A stretch of DNA of 64,000 nucleotides from Methylobacterium sp. (lineage in GTDB: Bacteria > Pseudomonadota > Alphaproteobacteria > Rhizobiales > Beijerinckiaceae): NCBI GenBank assembly GCA_020252645.1, contig JADCCN010000002.1:186001-250000 (forward strand), given 5' to 3'. Shown here in pieces: positions 51,288 to 61,764 of the stretch. The notes below the pieces were generated by a model, which was not told the DNA's origin, did no database searches, and was given only the letters and a program-made list of their open reading frames with translations. The first letter of the stretch is position 1. Each line of letters opens with the position of its first letter. The position numbers and the translations under genes were made by a program.

Positions 51288-52526
51288 TCAGGCTGCCTTG
51301 CCGCCGCGCAGGTTCGAAATGCGGTCGAGCAGCGGCGAAAGCAGCGATTTCCTGGTGCTCTTGGCGGCCTCGCGGCCCATCAGCGTCTTGGCCATGTCGA
51401 GCATGGCATCGTTTACTTTAGACTTTGACTGCACCTCCACGAGCATCTGCCCGTTATTGGTCGCGGTGCCGAAATGGCCGGGATCGAAGGCGATGGTGCA
51501 GAGCGGCACGCAATCCAGCGCGCGGGCGAATTCCGGCGCCGCAATCTCCGGGCGCTTGGGAATGCCGACCTTGTTCATCACCAGCCGGGGCCGGGGATCA
51601 TTCGGGCGGGCGGCGGCCAGGGTGTCGATCAGGTTCTTGGCATTGCGGAGATTGGCGAGATCGGGCTCGGCCACGATCACCACCTCGTCCGCCCTCACGA
51701 GGGCGGTGCGCGCCCAGCCGGTCCAGACATGGGGCACATCGAGCACGATGGCTGGAACCGTCGAACGCAGCGCATCGAAGAGCGGATCGAAGGTATCGGG
51801 CTGGAAATCATAAAGCCGTTCGAGGCTTGAAGGCGCCGCCATGAGCTGCAGCCGCTCGCCGCAGCGCGAGAGCAGGCGCTCGATCATGTTGTTGTCGACG
51901 CGAGCCGGATCGAAGGCGGCTTCCATGATGCCCTGCGGCGGGTCCTGGTTGAAATCGAGCCCGGCCGTGCCAAAGGGCAGGTCCATGTCGGTGATGACAG
52001 TCTCGACCTGCATCTCGCGGGCGATCGTGTGGGCGAGGTTATGCGCGAGGGTGGAAGCCCCCACGCCGCCCTTCGCGCCGATCATCGCGATCACGCGGCC
52101 GAGCGGCTTCGAGGAATTATTCGCATAGATATCCGACAAGGCGCGCACGAAGCCGACAACATTGATCGGTGCCACGAGATAATCGCTCACGCCGCGGCGC
52201 ATCAGTTCGCGGTAAAGATGCACGTCGTTCACATGGCCGATCACCATCACGCGGGTGCCCTCGTCGCAGAAGCCTGCGAGTTCGTCGAGCTGCTCCAGAA
52301 GGCCGCGGCTGTCGCTCACGGTCTCGATGACGATGACATTCGGCGTCGGCGCATCGCGATAGGCTTCGACGGCGGCGGCGGCACCACCGGCCTGAATGCG
52401 CAGATGGGCTTTCGCCATGCGCCGGTCGTGGCTCGCCTCCTCGATGACGGCCACGACCTGGCTCGTTTCCGAGAAGACCTGCACCGCCACATGCGGCAGC
52501 GGCGCGATCGTGATCTCCGGGTTCAT
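51288..52526 (-). CDS. cpaE: Tad pilus localisation protein CpaE/TadZ
   Basis: Protein of 412 residues: a receiver-like domain without obvious phosphorylation machinery (residues 15-140, NVIVIETVSDSRGLLEQLDELA and SDYLVAPINVVGFVRAL) and a ParA-type P-loop ATPase domain (MIGAKGGVGASTLAHNLA, a deviant Walker A, then TDMDLPFGTAGLDFNQ). In Caulobacter CpaE places the Tad machine at the pole. The start at 52526 has GGAGG five bases upstream; the frame extends to 52601 without support. Lies between cpaD and cpaF. Confidence 0.94.
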   Translation of the reverse strand: MNPEITIAPLPHVAVQVFSETSQVVAVIEEASHDRRMAKAHLRIQAGGAAAAVEAYRDAPTPNVIVIETVSDSRGLLEQLDELAGFCDEGTRVMVIGHVNDVHLYRELMRRGVSDYLVAPINVVGFVRALSDIYANNSSKPLGRVIAMIGAKGGVGASTLAHNLAHTIAREMQVETVITDMDLPFGTAGLDFNQDPPQGIMEAAFDPARVDNNMIERLLSRCGERLQLMAAPSSLERLYDFQPDTFDPLFDALRSTVPAIVLDVPHVWTGWARTALVRADEVVIVAEPDLANLRNAKNLIDTLAAARPNDPRPRLVMNKVGIPKRPEIAAPEFARALDCVPLCTIAFDPGHFGTATNNGQMLVEVQSKSKVNDAMLDMAKTLMGREAAKSTRKSLLSPLLDRISNLRGGKAA

Positions 52527-52613
52527 GGGCCCTCCGACCTCAATGCCTTCAACCTGCCGCGGCGGGCGCGGCGGATGGATGGAGCTGCCCCACCGGGGCA
52601 AGGCAGCCCGGGA

Positions 52614-53318
52614 TTATTGTTGCGCTTCCTTGATCTTCGCATCGTCCTTCGCCCACTTGGTCGAGGGATCCTCGTTCTTGCGAAGCGCCTCGATGTCCGA
52701 AGTGCGTTTCTTCACATCGATCATGCCCTCGGCCCGCGGCCGGACCAGATCGATGGGGTTCGCGACCTGCGCCGCCATCATCGTCTGATAGGCACAGCCG
52801 AGATTGTGGTAGGGCCGGTTTTGCCAGGTATCGGTGCTGCCGCCGCTCGCAAGATCCTGCGGCCAGAGCCCGCATCTGCTGGCCACGGTCGCCTGGAGGC
52901 GCTGGAAGGAGAGGCGCACCGGTGCCGCACCCATCGCGGGGTCGGCCTGATAGGGCACGACCTGAAGCCCCGCGCGGGCGCCGGTCGCGCCGAGCGCATG
53001 GCGGATGTTGGACAGGGCCTGATGGCCGGCCGGACCCTTGGGCACCGCCGCTACCATCGGGCCGGAACCATGCGCGGCGTGTTCGCGGGCGAAAGCCACG
53101 ACATCCTCCTGCTGGCGAGGATCGAGGCCGCGGCCATTCGGGAAGACATCGAGATGCCGCTCGCCCTGCGCCAGCTTGATCGGGTGGCGCATGTCGTATT
53201 CGTCCGGCGCGAAGGCCTTCTGGGTCGGCTTCATCGACGAGGCGCAGGCCGCGAGGCCCAGCCCGAGCAGGGCGACGCCGGCGAGCGACCGGAACTTGGG
53301 GAAGTGAGCGCGGGACAT
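52614..53318 (-). CDS. cpaD: Tad pilus lipoprotein CpaD
   Basis: Lipoprotein of 234 residues of the CpaD family. A signal with lipobox LGLGLAAC (Cys near residue 25) is followed by DEYDMRHPIKLAQGERHLDVFPNGRGLDPRQQEDVVAF, typical of CpaD, and by a C-terminal helical domain with YHNLGCAYQTMMAAQVANPIDLVRPR. The start at 53318 is chosen because AAGGAG stands seven bases before it; the frame also opens at 53348. It is thought to assist the secretin CpaC in the outer membrane. Confidence 0.93.
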   Translation of the reverse strand: MSRAHFPKFRSLAGVALLGLGLAACASSMKPTQKAFAPDEYDMRHPIKLAQGERHLDVFPNGRGLDPRQQEDVVAFAREHAAHGSGPMVAAVPKGPAGHQALSNIRHALGATGARAGLQVVPYQADPAMGAAPVRLSFQRLQATVASRCGLWPQDLASGGSTDTWQNRPYHNLGCAYQTMMAAQVANPIDLVRPRAEGMIDVKKRTSDIEALRKNEDPSTKWAKDDAKIKEAQQ

Positions 53319-53344
53319 GGTGAAACTCCTTGGCGCGAGCGCCC

Positions 53345-54883
53345 TCAATCGTTGATGAAGCCGACCGGACCCAGCCCGCCCTTGCGATGCAGATCGGCGG
53401 CGGCCGCGCCAAAGGTCCGGTTCAGGCGGCCCATGAAGATGGTCGAGGGATCCGTGGCATCCGCGAAACCATCATCCGGACGGGCGATCTGGCCCGGTGC
53501 GGAAGGTTTCGCGATGAAGGGCTGCACCAGCACGAGCAATTCGGTCTCGTAGCGCTGGTAATCGCGCGAGCGGAACAGCGTGCCGAGGATCGGGATGTTC
53601 ATGGCACCGGGCAGGCCGTTGATCTGCTGGCGCATCGACTGCTGGATGATGCCTGCCGTGGCCAGAACGCCGCCCGAGGGCAATTCCACCGTCGTCTCGG
53701 CCTTGCGGCTGCGGAAGCCCGGCATGCGCGAGGTGGTGAGCTGAACGGAGTTATCGGCATCGATCTCGGTCACCTCGGTTGCAAGGCGGATGCTGATCCG
53801 GCCCTCGGAGAGCACGACCGGCGTGAAGTTCAGCGTCACGCCGATGGGCTTGTAGGTGAAGGTGGTCGAACAGATCCGCCGACCGGTGGTGAAATCGCAG
53901 CTTTCGGACTGGGGCACGGCGATCTCGCCGCCTGCAAGGAACTTGGCGCTTTCGCCCGAGATGGCGGTCAGCGTCGGCTCGGCCAATGTGCGCAGCACGC
54001 CCTGCCGCTCCATCGCGCGCAGCGTGCCAAGCTTGTTGCCCGATTGCAGCGTGGCCTGGGTATCGGAGAGCAATTCGCGGTTCACGGAGAACGGCATGTC
54101 CGTGGTCAGGCCGAAAACGGTGGAGGCCACGCGCCACTGGCCGTCGAAATTGATGCCGAGCTGCTTGAGCACCGAGCGCTGGATTTCAGCGATCGTCACC
54201 TTCAGCATCACCTGGTCCTTGCCGCGCACCTGCAGGGCATTGACGACCTTGCCCGACGTCGACGGGCCAAGGCCGAGGAAGCCCCCGGTGGACTGCCCCA
54301 CGAGATTATTGGCGATATCGATCGCGGACTGCGCCTCGAGCGCCGAATCGACCGTGCCGGACAGCACGAAGCTGTCGCCGACGCTCGACACCTTGATGTC
54401 GGCATTCGGATGCGCCTTCTTGAGAACCTCGCGCAGCACATTGAGTTCGCGGGCAAGCTCCTTGGCGACACCGATATCGAGCGCGGCGATCTGCGCGCCT
54501 GTCTTGTCCATCACGAAGACGCTCGTGGTGCCCGCACCCGTGCCGATGAGGAAGATCTTGCGGCTGGTGCGCACCACCGCATTCGCGACCTTCGGATCGG
54601 CCACAAACACCTCGCCGGCATCGCGGGGCAAGTCGATGATGATGGACTTGCCGACCGAGAGATCGATGCGGCGGGCCATCGCCTGGTCGGTGGCGTTGGG
54701 TTGCAGGCGCGGGGCCGGGATCGTCTCGAATGGCACGCCGCCGAAGGATTTCGGCGCATTCTGCCCGAAGGCCGGCGCGGCAAGGATGGCGGCGAGCATC
54801 ACACCCGGAACCACGCGGTTGAGCATCGGCATCGCGGTCTTCCTTGCCGAAAGAACACCAGAAATCGGGGCGGCGGGTGTCAT
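53345..54883 (-). CDS. cpaC: Tad pilus secretin CpaC/RcpA
   Basis: Outer membrane secretin of 512 residues. Signal peptide (NRVVPGVMLAAILAAPAFGQ), N-terminal domain with DLSVGKSIIIDLPRDAGEVFVADPKVANAVV, a BON-like region (VSSVGDSFVLSGTVDSALEAQ), and the C-terminal secretin domain with TLRAMERQGVLRTLAEPTLTAISGE, FTPVVLSEGRISIRLATEVTEID and LPSGGVLATAGIIQ. A Cys pair is present in the secretin loop (ESCDFTTGRRICS). The start is at 54883 with a four-base overlap with cpaB. Complete. Confidence 0.96.
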   Translation of the reverse strand: MTPAAPISGVLSARKTAMPMLNRVVPGVMLAAILAAPAFGQNAPKSFGGVPFETIPAPRLQPNATDQAMARRIDLSVGKSIIIDLPRDAGEVFVADPKVANAVVRTSRKIFLIGTGAGTTSVFVMDKTGAQIAALDIGVAKELARELNVLREVLKKAHPNADIKVSSVGDSFVLSGTVDSALEAQSAIDIANNLVGQSTGGFLGLGPSTSGKVVNALQVRGKDQVMLKVTIAEIQRSVLKQLGINFDGQWRVASTVFGLTTDMPFSVNRELLSDTQATLQSGNKLGTLRAMERQGVLRTLAEPTLTAISGESAKFLAGGEIAVPQSESCDFTTGRRICSTTFTYKPIGVTLNFTPVVLSEGRISIRLATEVTEIDADNSVQLTTSRMPGFRSRKAETTVELPSGGVLATAGIIQQSMRQQINGLPGAMNIPILGTLFRSRDYQRYETELLVLVQPFIAKPSAPGQIARPDDGFADATDPSTIFMGRLNRTFGAAAADLHRKGGLGPVGFIND

Positions 54884-55674
54884 CGGCTGACCTCCTGCGC
54901 GATGCCGAAGCGGACCACCGTCAGGGCGTTGCTGCCATTGCGGGAGCGCTTCTCCTCGGGCTTGTTGATGTCCACCATGCTGCGCAGGGCCAGCGCCAGC
55001 GTGCCCGTGCGCTGGTTGAGCGCGATCATTTCCGCCTGCGAGGGGTCCAGCTCGAGCGTGGCGGTTTCGCCCACGACCACACGCTCGCCGTTCTTTTCCT
55101 GGATGTTCTGGCCAATCGCCAGGACGCGGATATTCGTCAGCAGGGTGGCGGATTGATAAATGTCCGTGCCGGCCTTCGCGGAGGCATCGGTATCGCGCCG
55201 GGTCACGATCACGTCCACGTGGTCATTCGGGAGAATGAAGCCGCCCGCACTGGAAGCGCCGCGGCTGTCGATCGAGATGGCGATGGCGCGCATTCCCGTG
55301 GGCAGGATGGCCGAGAGGAAGCCCGATCCGTTCCCCTTGATGATCTTCTCCTCGCGGATCGGCTCATTCGCGAAGAAGGGCTGGCGGGTGATCCCGCCCT
55401 TGAACTCCTCGATCGCATTGGGTCGGGCGGATTTCTGGATGAGGGCGCTGGATGCAAGGTCCCGCGGCCATTTCGTCCAGGCGAGTTCCGCCTCGCCAAG
55501 GGCCGTTCCCATCGGCAAATCGGTCTTGGCGACCAGCACCTCGGTCGTGTTGGGTGCGGCAACGGGCGCCGGTGCCTGCACGACGACCGTTTCGGGACCG
55601 CGGCCCGACAAAAGAAGCGCCACGAGACCGGCCACGCCGGCAAAACCTACAATGATCAGGCGTGTCGCTTTCAT
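54880..55674 (-). CDS. cpaB: Tad pilus assembly protein CpaB/RcpC
   Basis: Protein of 264 residues with an N-terminal membrane anchor (RLIIVGFAGVAGLVALLLSG) and a SAF-type domain (LVAKTDLPMGTALGEAELAWTKWPRD), then the RcpC region GMRAIAISIDSRGASSAGGFILPNDHVDVIVTRRD. In the family it supports the secretin in the periplasm. The ATG at 55674 is preferred to a GTG at 55686. Its upstream region (122 bases to cpaA) holds a near-consensus CtrA box, and its own stop overlaps the cpaC start. Confidence 0.95.
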   Translation of the reverse strand: MKATRLIIVGFAGVAGLVALLLSGRGPETVVVQAPAPVAAPNTTEVLVAKTDLPMGTALGEAELAWTKWPRDLASSALIQKSARPNAIEEFKGGITRQPFFANEPIREEKIIKGNGSGFLSAILPTGMRAIAISIDSRGASSAGGFILPNDHVDVIVTRRDTDASAKAGTDIYQSATLLTNIRVLAIGQNIQEKNGERVVVGETATLELDPSQAEMIALNQRTGTLALALRSMVDINKPEEKRSRNGSNALTVVRFGIAQEVSR

Positions 55675-55738
55675 CCGCTCACCCACTCAACCAGAGCGCG
55701 AGTGCTCCGTACAACGAGTATCTATGGGCATGCAAACC

Positions 55739-55753
55739 TCAAAGTATGGTTAA
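55739..55753. promoter_or_regulatory. near-consensus CtrA box upstream of cpaB
   Basis: TCAA-N7-TTAA on the plus strand (TTAA-N7-TTGA on the cpaB strand), one mismatch from the CtrA consensus TTAA-N7-TTAA, located 65 bases before the cpaB start. CtrA controls pilus genes in Caulobacter. A short motif like this needs comparison with homologous promoters. Confidence 0.4.
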
Positions 55754-55796
55754 CTCCGGCTTGTGATTTGAGCTTTACAAAAGGCTAAACATCGCT

Positions 55797-56309
55797 TCAA
55801 ACGCCCACAATCCTTTGCCAGATCAGAGTGTTGGGATAGACAATAAGCCCGGCAGCGGCCAGCGCGATGCCATAGGGAATGCCGGTTTTCGCATGGTGCA
55901 AGCGGGTGATCCAGTTCACTTTCAGGGCAAATTCCGGCAACAACAGGTTGCGCCATGAGAGAATCAGCAGGGTCAGCAGGCCGCCCAGCATCGAGGCTAC
56001 CAGCGCATATTCCAGCAGCACGCCGAAGCCGCACCACAAGCCGGTCGCGGCCGCGAGTTTTGCATCACCGCCGCCGATCCAGCCTGCGGCGAACAGCCCG
56101 AAAGTGATGACCAGAACCAGCGTTCCGGCTGCGAGATGCATGCCGATGGTCGACCAGTCCATCCCGGTCAGCAGAGCCATGGCCAGGAAGCCGGCAATGA
56201 GCAGCAGCGACACGCGGTTCGGGATGGTCATGGTGAGGAGGTCGCTCATCGCTGCGAAAGCCATGAGGGCCGGGAAAACGAGGAGCAGAAGCGTATCGAG
56301 CATGCTCAT
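55797..56309 (-). CDS. cpaA: prepilin peptidase CpaA/TadV
   Basis: Type IV prepilin peptidase of the short TadV type, 170 residues, with about six membrane helices. The two catalytic aspartates are seen in AFAAMSDLLTMTIPNR and in the GxGD-like motif WIGGGDAKLAA. It should cleave Flp pilins and pseudopilins on the cytosolic side. The start at 56309 has GAGGA eight bases upstream. It is first in the cluster; no flp/pilA gene precedes it within the window, where arfB lies instead on the other strand. Confidence 0.95.
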   Translation of the reverse strand: MSMLDTLLLLVFPALMAFAAMSDLLTMTIPNRVSLLLIAGFLAMALLTGMDWSTIGMHLAAGTLVLVITFGLFAAGWIGGGDAKLAAATGLWCGFGVLLEYALVASMLGGLLTLLILSWRNLLLPEFALKVNWITRLHHAKTGIPYGIALAAAGLIVYPNTLIWQRIVGV

Positions 56310-56437
56310 GAACAAGGTCCTCGAAAAGGCGCGCTATACCGCCTCGCCTTGGCGGTCGGGTTTCCCTTCGCCTATAAACGGTGGGGAGTCGCGAATCCGT
56401 TAATCCCGCCGCTGAAGCGCTGCCCGTGGAGGGGCCC

Positions 56438-56866
56438 ATGACCGGGGATGCCGGCCGCAAACCTGCCCGCCGCTTCCTGCGAGAGGGGATCGCGGAGTTG
56501 CGCTTCACACGCGCCAGCGGGCCGGGCGGACAGAACGTCAACAAGGTCTCGACGGCGGTGGAACTGCGTTATCCGCTGGCGCAGGCGGGGCTCGCGGAGG
56601 ATCATCTCCAAAGGTTGCGGAAACTTGCCGGCGACCGGGTGACGCAGGAGGATGTGCTGATCCTGAAGGCGGATCGATTCCGCTCGCAACTTCTCAATCG
56701 CGAGGACGCGCTGGACCGGCTCGAGGAGATGCTCGTCAAGGCCGCGATCCGGCCGCGCAAGCGCATCGCGACGAAGCCAACCTGGTCCTCGCAGCAAAAG
56801 CGACTCGAGGGGAAGACCAAGCGATCAGGCATCAAGGCGGGGCGTGGTGCGGTGAAGTTCGAATGA
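56438..56866 (+). CDS. arfB: alternative ribosome-rescue factor ArfB (YaeJ)
   Basis: Peptidyl-tRNA hydrolase domain protein of 142 residues that rescues ribosomes stalled without a stop codon. The release-factor-like motif FTRASGPGGQNVNKVSTAVELR contains the catalytic GGQ. The C-terminal basic tail (RKRIATKPTWSSQQKRLEGKTKRSGIKAGRG) enters the mRNA channel in characterised proteins. The start at 56438 has GGAGGGG five to six bases upstream; the frame extends to 56381 without support. The stop is TGA directly followed by AGCATTTTC of a repeat. Confidence 0.96.
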   Translation: MTGDAGRKPARRFLREGIAELRFTRASGPGGQNVNKVSTAVELRYPLAQAGLAEDHLQRLRKLAGDRVTQEDVLILKADRFRSQLLNREDALDRLEEMLVKAAIRPRKRIATKPTWSSQQKRLEGKTKRSGIKAGRGAVKFE

Positions 56867-57112
56867 AGCATTTTCAAGCGAAGTGGGAACCGGTTCGCGT
56901 GAAGAAAATGCGAAAAAGAAAGAGAGAAGCATTTTCAAGCGAAGCATGTCCCGGCGAAGTCAGGGATGGGAACCGGTTCGCGTAAAGAAACCACGATAAA
57001 CAACAAAAACATAACGCATCCGATCTGGTTCATTCAGATCGACCGATCTAAGCTCTTGATTTACCGCATTTTCTTTCGAAGAACCGGTATCCAATTCTTC
57101 GAAAAAATGCTT
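56867..57112. repeat. cluster of degenerate palindromic repeats
   Basis: About 246 bases without a gene. From left: a hairpin unit 56867-56911 (AGCATTTTC ... GAAAATGC, core GTGGGAACCGGTT), a second longer copy starting AGCATTTTC near 56938 with an inserted sequence and a GATCTGGTTCATTCAGATC hairpin, and a subfamily C-like unit in the other orientation (TTGATTTACCGCATTTTC, core AACCGGTATCC) ending AATGCT near 57111. They adjoin the intact subfamily A copy at 57115. Confidence 0.75.
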
Positions 57113-57114
57113 TA

Positions 57115-57214
57115 GAGCATGATGTGTTCAGACGGAAGCACATCATGCTCTTATCTTATTATTATAGCATGCTTTTTTGTGAAAAACCGGATTCCACTTT
57201 TTCACAGCATGCTC
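57115..57214. mobile_element. two-hairpin TA-flanked repeat, subfamily A (100 bp)
   Basis: Copy almost identical to that at 1330-1429 with TA at 57113-57114 and 57215-57216. Its right end makes the TAG stop of the minus-strand MFS gene; without it that codon would read TAA. One base differs in the linker (TATAGCATGC for TATCGCATGC). Confidence 0.9.
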
Positions 57215-58530
57215 TAGGCTCTGCGCTGCTCGATCTCCGCACGCAGGCCGGCCTGCACGACGGCATCGACCGGAAATCGCCAGATCAGCGCCGTCGCCGC
57301 CAGCTTCAGCGCCACGGGCAGGCCGGCATAGAGGAAGGCCAGCATGGCCAGCCCGCTCTCGGACTTCTGGCCATTGGCCGGGTCGAAGCCCGCCCAGGCG
57401 AGAAGCGGGAAAGCAATGCCCACGGCCAGGGCAAGCGCGGCCTTCTGCGCCAGCGCCCAGAGCGCGAAATAGAAGCCCGAGCGCTGCTCGCCGGAAGCCG
57501 CCGTGTCGACATCCACCACATCGGCCTGAATGGAGGGCGGGAGCATCAGGTCGGCGCCCAGCGCGAAGCCGGTGAGCACGCAGATGATGCCATAGGCGAG
57601 CAGTGCGCCGGCCGGCAGGGCCGCGGCGGCGACAAAGGCGACGCTGGCCATCAGCATCGCCCAGGCCCAGACGCGATGCTTCGAGGTGCGCCCCGCGAGC
57701 TTCAGCCAGAACGGCACGGAGAGCACGGCGCAAAAGAAATAGATCAGCAGGAACAAGGGCTCCTGACCCGCCGCGCCCAAGCGTTCCGCGACGAAAAACA
57801 GGAAGAGGCTCGCGGGCAGGCCATTCGCAAGCCCGTTCAGGAAAAACGCCGCGATCAGCCGCAGGAAGGGCTGGTTCGCGAGGAGATGGCGGAAGCCCTC
57901 GCGCCAATCGAGCCGCGCGACGGAGCGATCCTCCGGCTCGGGCACGGTGAGGATCGCCAGCGACCCGAAGAGCGGCAGCAGCAAGGCGATGGCAATCGCG
58001 ATGGCCCAGAGGACATCCATCTGCCGGGTGAACCCAAGGGCGGGGAGAAGCGCCGGCGTCGCCGTCACCAGCACTGTGCCAACCACGGTCACGGTTTCGC
58101 GAAAGGCGGTCACGCGGTTGCGCTCCGCATAATCCGGCGTGAGTTCCGCGCCCCACGCGGCATAGGCGAGGCCCGTCGCCGTAGTGCCGATGGAGAGGAC
58201 CAGGCCCCAGATCGCGAGGTGCCAGGCGCCGGCGCCGGCCGGCGGCACGAGGATCATCCAGGCTCCGGCGAGGATCAGCGGGATGCCTGCCGCGAACCAG
58301 ATTTTCCGCCGCCGCGACCCACCGGAGCGGTCAGCCCAATAGCCCACGACAGGGTCGATCAGCGCGTCGAAGAGGCGCACCACGAGCAGGGCAAAACCCA
58401 CCGCCGCAATCGGCACCCCCAGTTCCCTGGCATAGGCCGAAGGCACGATGACCGTAAGCGGCAGGGACAATGCGGCCAGCGGAACCGCAGGCAGCGCATA
58501 GGCGAGAAGGCGGGCGGGGTTGGGCAACAT
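57214..58530 (-). CDS. MFS transporter of the GPH (MelB-like) type
   Basis: Sugar:cation symporter-like protein of 438 residues with twelve hydrophobic helices. GPH features: VRLFDALIDPVVGYWADRSGG in loop 2-3 region and RRRKIWFAAGIPLIL after it, ERNRVTAFRETVTVVGTVLV near helix 4-5 and a central acidic loop (TVPEPEDRSVARLDWREGFRH). The C-terminal half holds GADLMLPPSIQADVVDVDT. Substrate is probably a sugar or glycoside, not determined. Upstream gyrB ends 32 bases before its start on the same strand. The stop is formed by the flanking repeat. Confidence 0.9.
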   Translation of the reverse strand: MLPNPARLLAYALPAVPLAALSLPLTVIVPSAYARELGVPIAAVGFALLVVRLFDALIDPVVGYWADRSGGSRRRKIWFAAGIPLILAGAWMILVPPAGAGAWHLAIWGLVLSIGTTATGLAYAAWGAELTPDYAERNRVTAFRETVTVVGTVLVTATPALLPALGFTRQMDVLWAIAIAIALLLPLFGSLAILTVPEPEDRSVARLDWREGFRHLLANQPFLRLIAAFFLNGLANGLPASLFLFFVAERLGAAGQEPLFLLIYFFCAVLSVPFWLKLAGRTSKHRVWAWAMLMASVAFVAAAALPAGALLAYGIICVLTGFALGADLMLPPSIQADVVDVDTAASGEQRSGFYFALWALAQKAALALAVGIAFPLLAWAGFDPANGQKSESGLAMLAFLYAGLPVALKLAATALIWRFPVDAVVQAGLRAEIEQRRA

Positions 58531-58562
58531 GACAACCCATACGGATGGATGCGCCCAACCGA

Positions 58563-61100
<2,538 letters not shown>

Positions 61101-61132
61101 TCATATTCCTTACCAATCCACCTGTTCAGAAC

Positions 61133-61756
61133 CTATCGCGCGGCGATCACGGCTGCGGCACCCGCCAGCACGCCGGCATTCGCTTTCTGAATGGCGGCAA
61201 TCGCCTTTTTCGAGCGGAACATCCGCCGCGCGCGGTTCGCGAGCAGCATGTAGCCGAGCATGATGCTAGAGATCACCACGCCGATCGTCACCGCGAGCTC
61301 CACCCCCATGAACAGCGAGATTTCCTCCGGCTTCACCACGAGCGGCATGATCGAGAGGAAGAAGACCATCACCTTGGGGTTGCCGAGGGTGAGGAAAAGA
61401 GAGCCGAGGAAGGCCGCGAGCGCGCTCTCCGCCGGGGGTGCGGCACCCGCTTCCGGCAGCACCGGCTCGGAGCGCCAGAGCTGGATCGCGATCCAGACGA
61501 GATAGGCGCAGCCCGCATATTTCAGCACCACGAAGAGCGGCGCATAGGTCTTGGCCAGCACGGAAAGCCCCGCCGCCGCCGCGATGAACCAGAGGAGATC
61601 ACCCGCCACGAAACCCATCACGAAGGGCAAGGCGCCGTTCATGCCGCGCCCCAGGGTGCGGGCCACCAGGGCCGCGACGCCGGGGCCGGGGGTCGCCACC
61701 GCGACGGCATAGACCGAGGCGAACACGAGAAGCGCTGTGAGGGACATGACGGCCAT
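61133..61756 (-). CDS. LysE/RhtB-family amino acid exporter
   Basis: Membrane protein of 207 residues with about six helices. LysE motif near the N-terminus ATPGPGVAALVARTLGRGMNGALPFVMGF, then AGCAYLVWIAIQLW and GSLFLTLGNPKVMVFFLSIMPL. It would export amino acids or related metabolites driven by proton motive force. Starts at 61756 or 61747 (MSLTALL) are both possible. It starts nine bases from the recF end, in the same direction, and separates recF from gyrB, which are often adjacent in related genomes. Confidence 0.92.
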   Translation of the reverse strand: MAVMSLTALLVFASVYAVAVATPGPGVAALVARTLGRGMNGALPFVMGFVAGDLLWFIAAAAGLSVLAKTYAPLFVVLKYAGCAYLVWIAIQLWRSEPVLPEAGAAPPAESALAAFLGSLFLTLGNPKVMVFFLSIMPLVVKPEEISLFMGVELAVTIGVVISSIMLGYMLLANRARRMFRSKKAIAAIQKANAGVLAGAAAVIAAR

Positions 61757-61764
61757 TCCGAAGT

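Noticed and set aside
56867-57214. CRISPR array in the repeat cluster
   Set aside because: Units differ, are palindromic over their whole length and are not separated by uniform spacers; no cas gene in the window.
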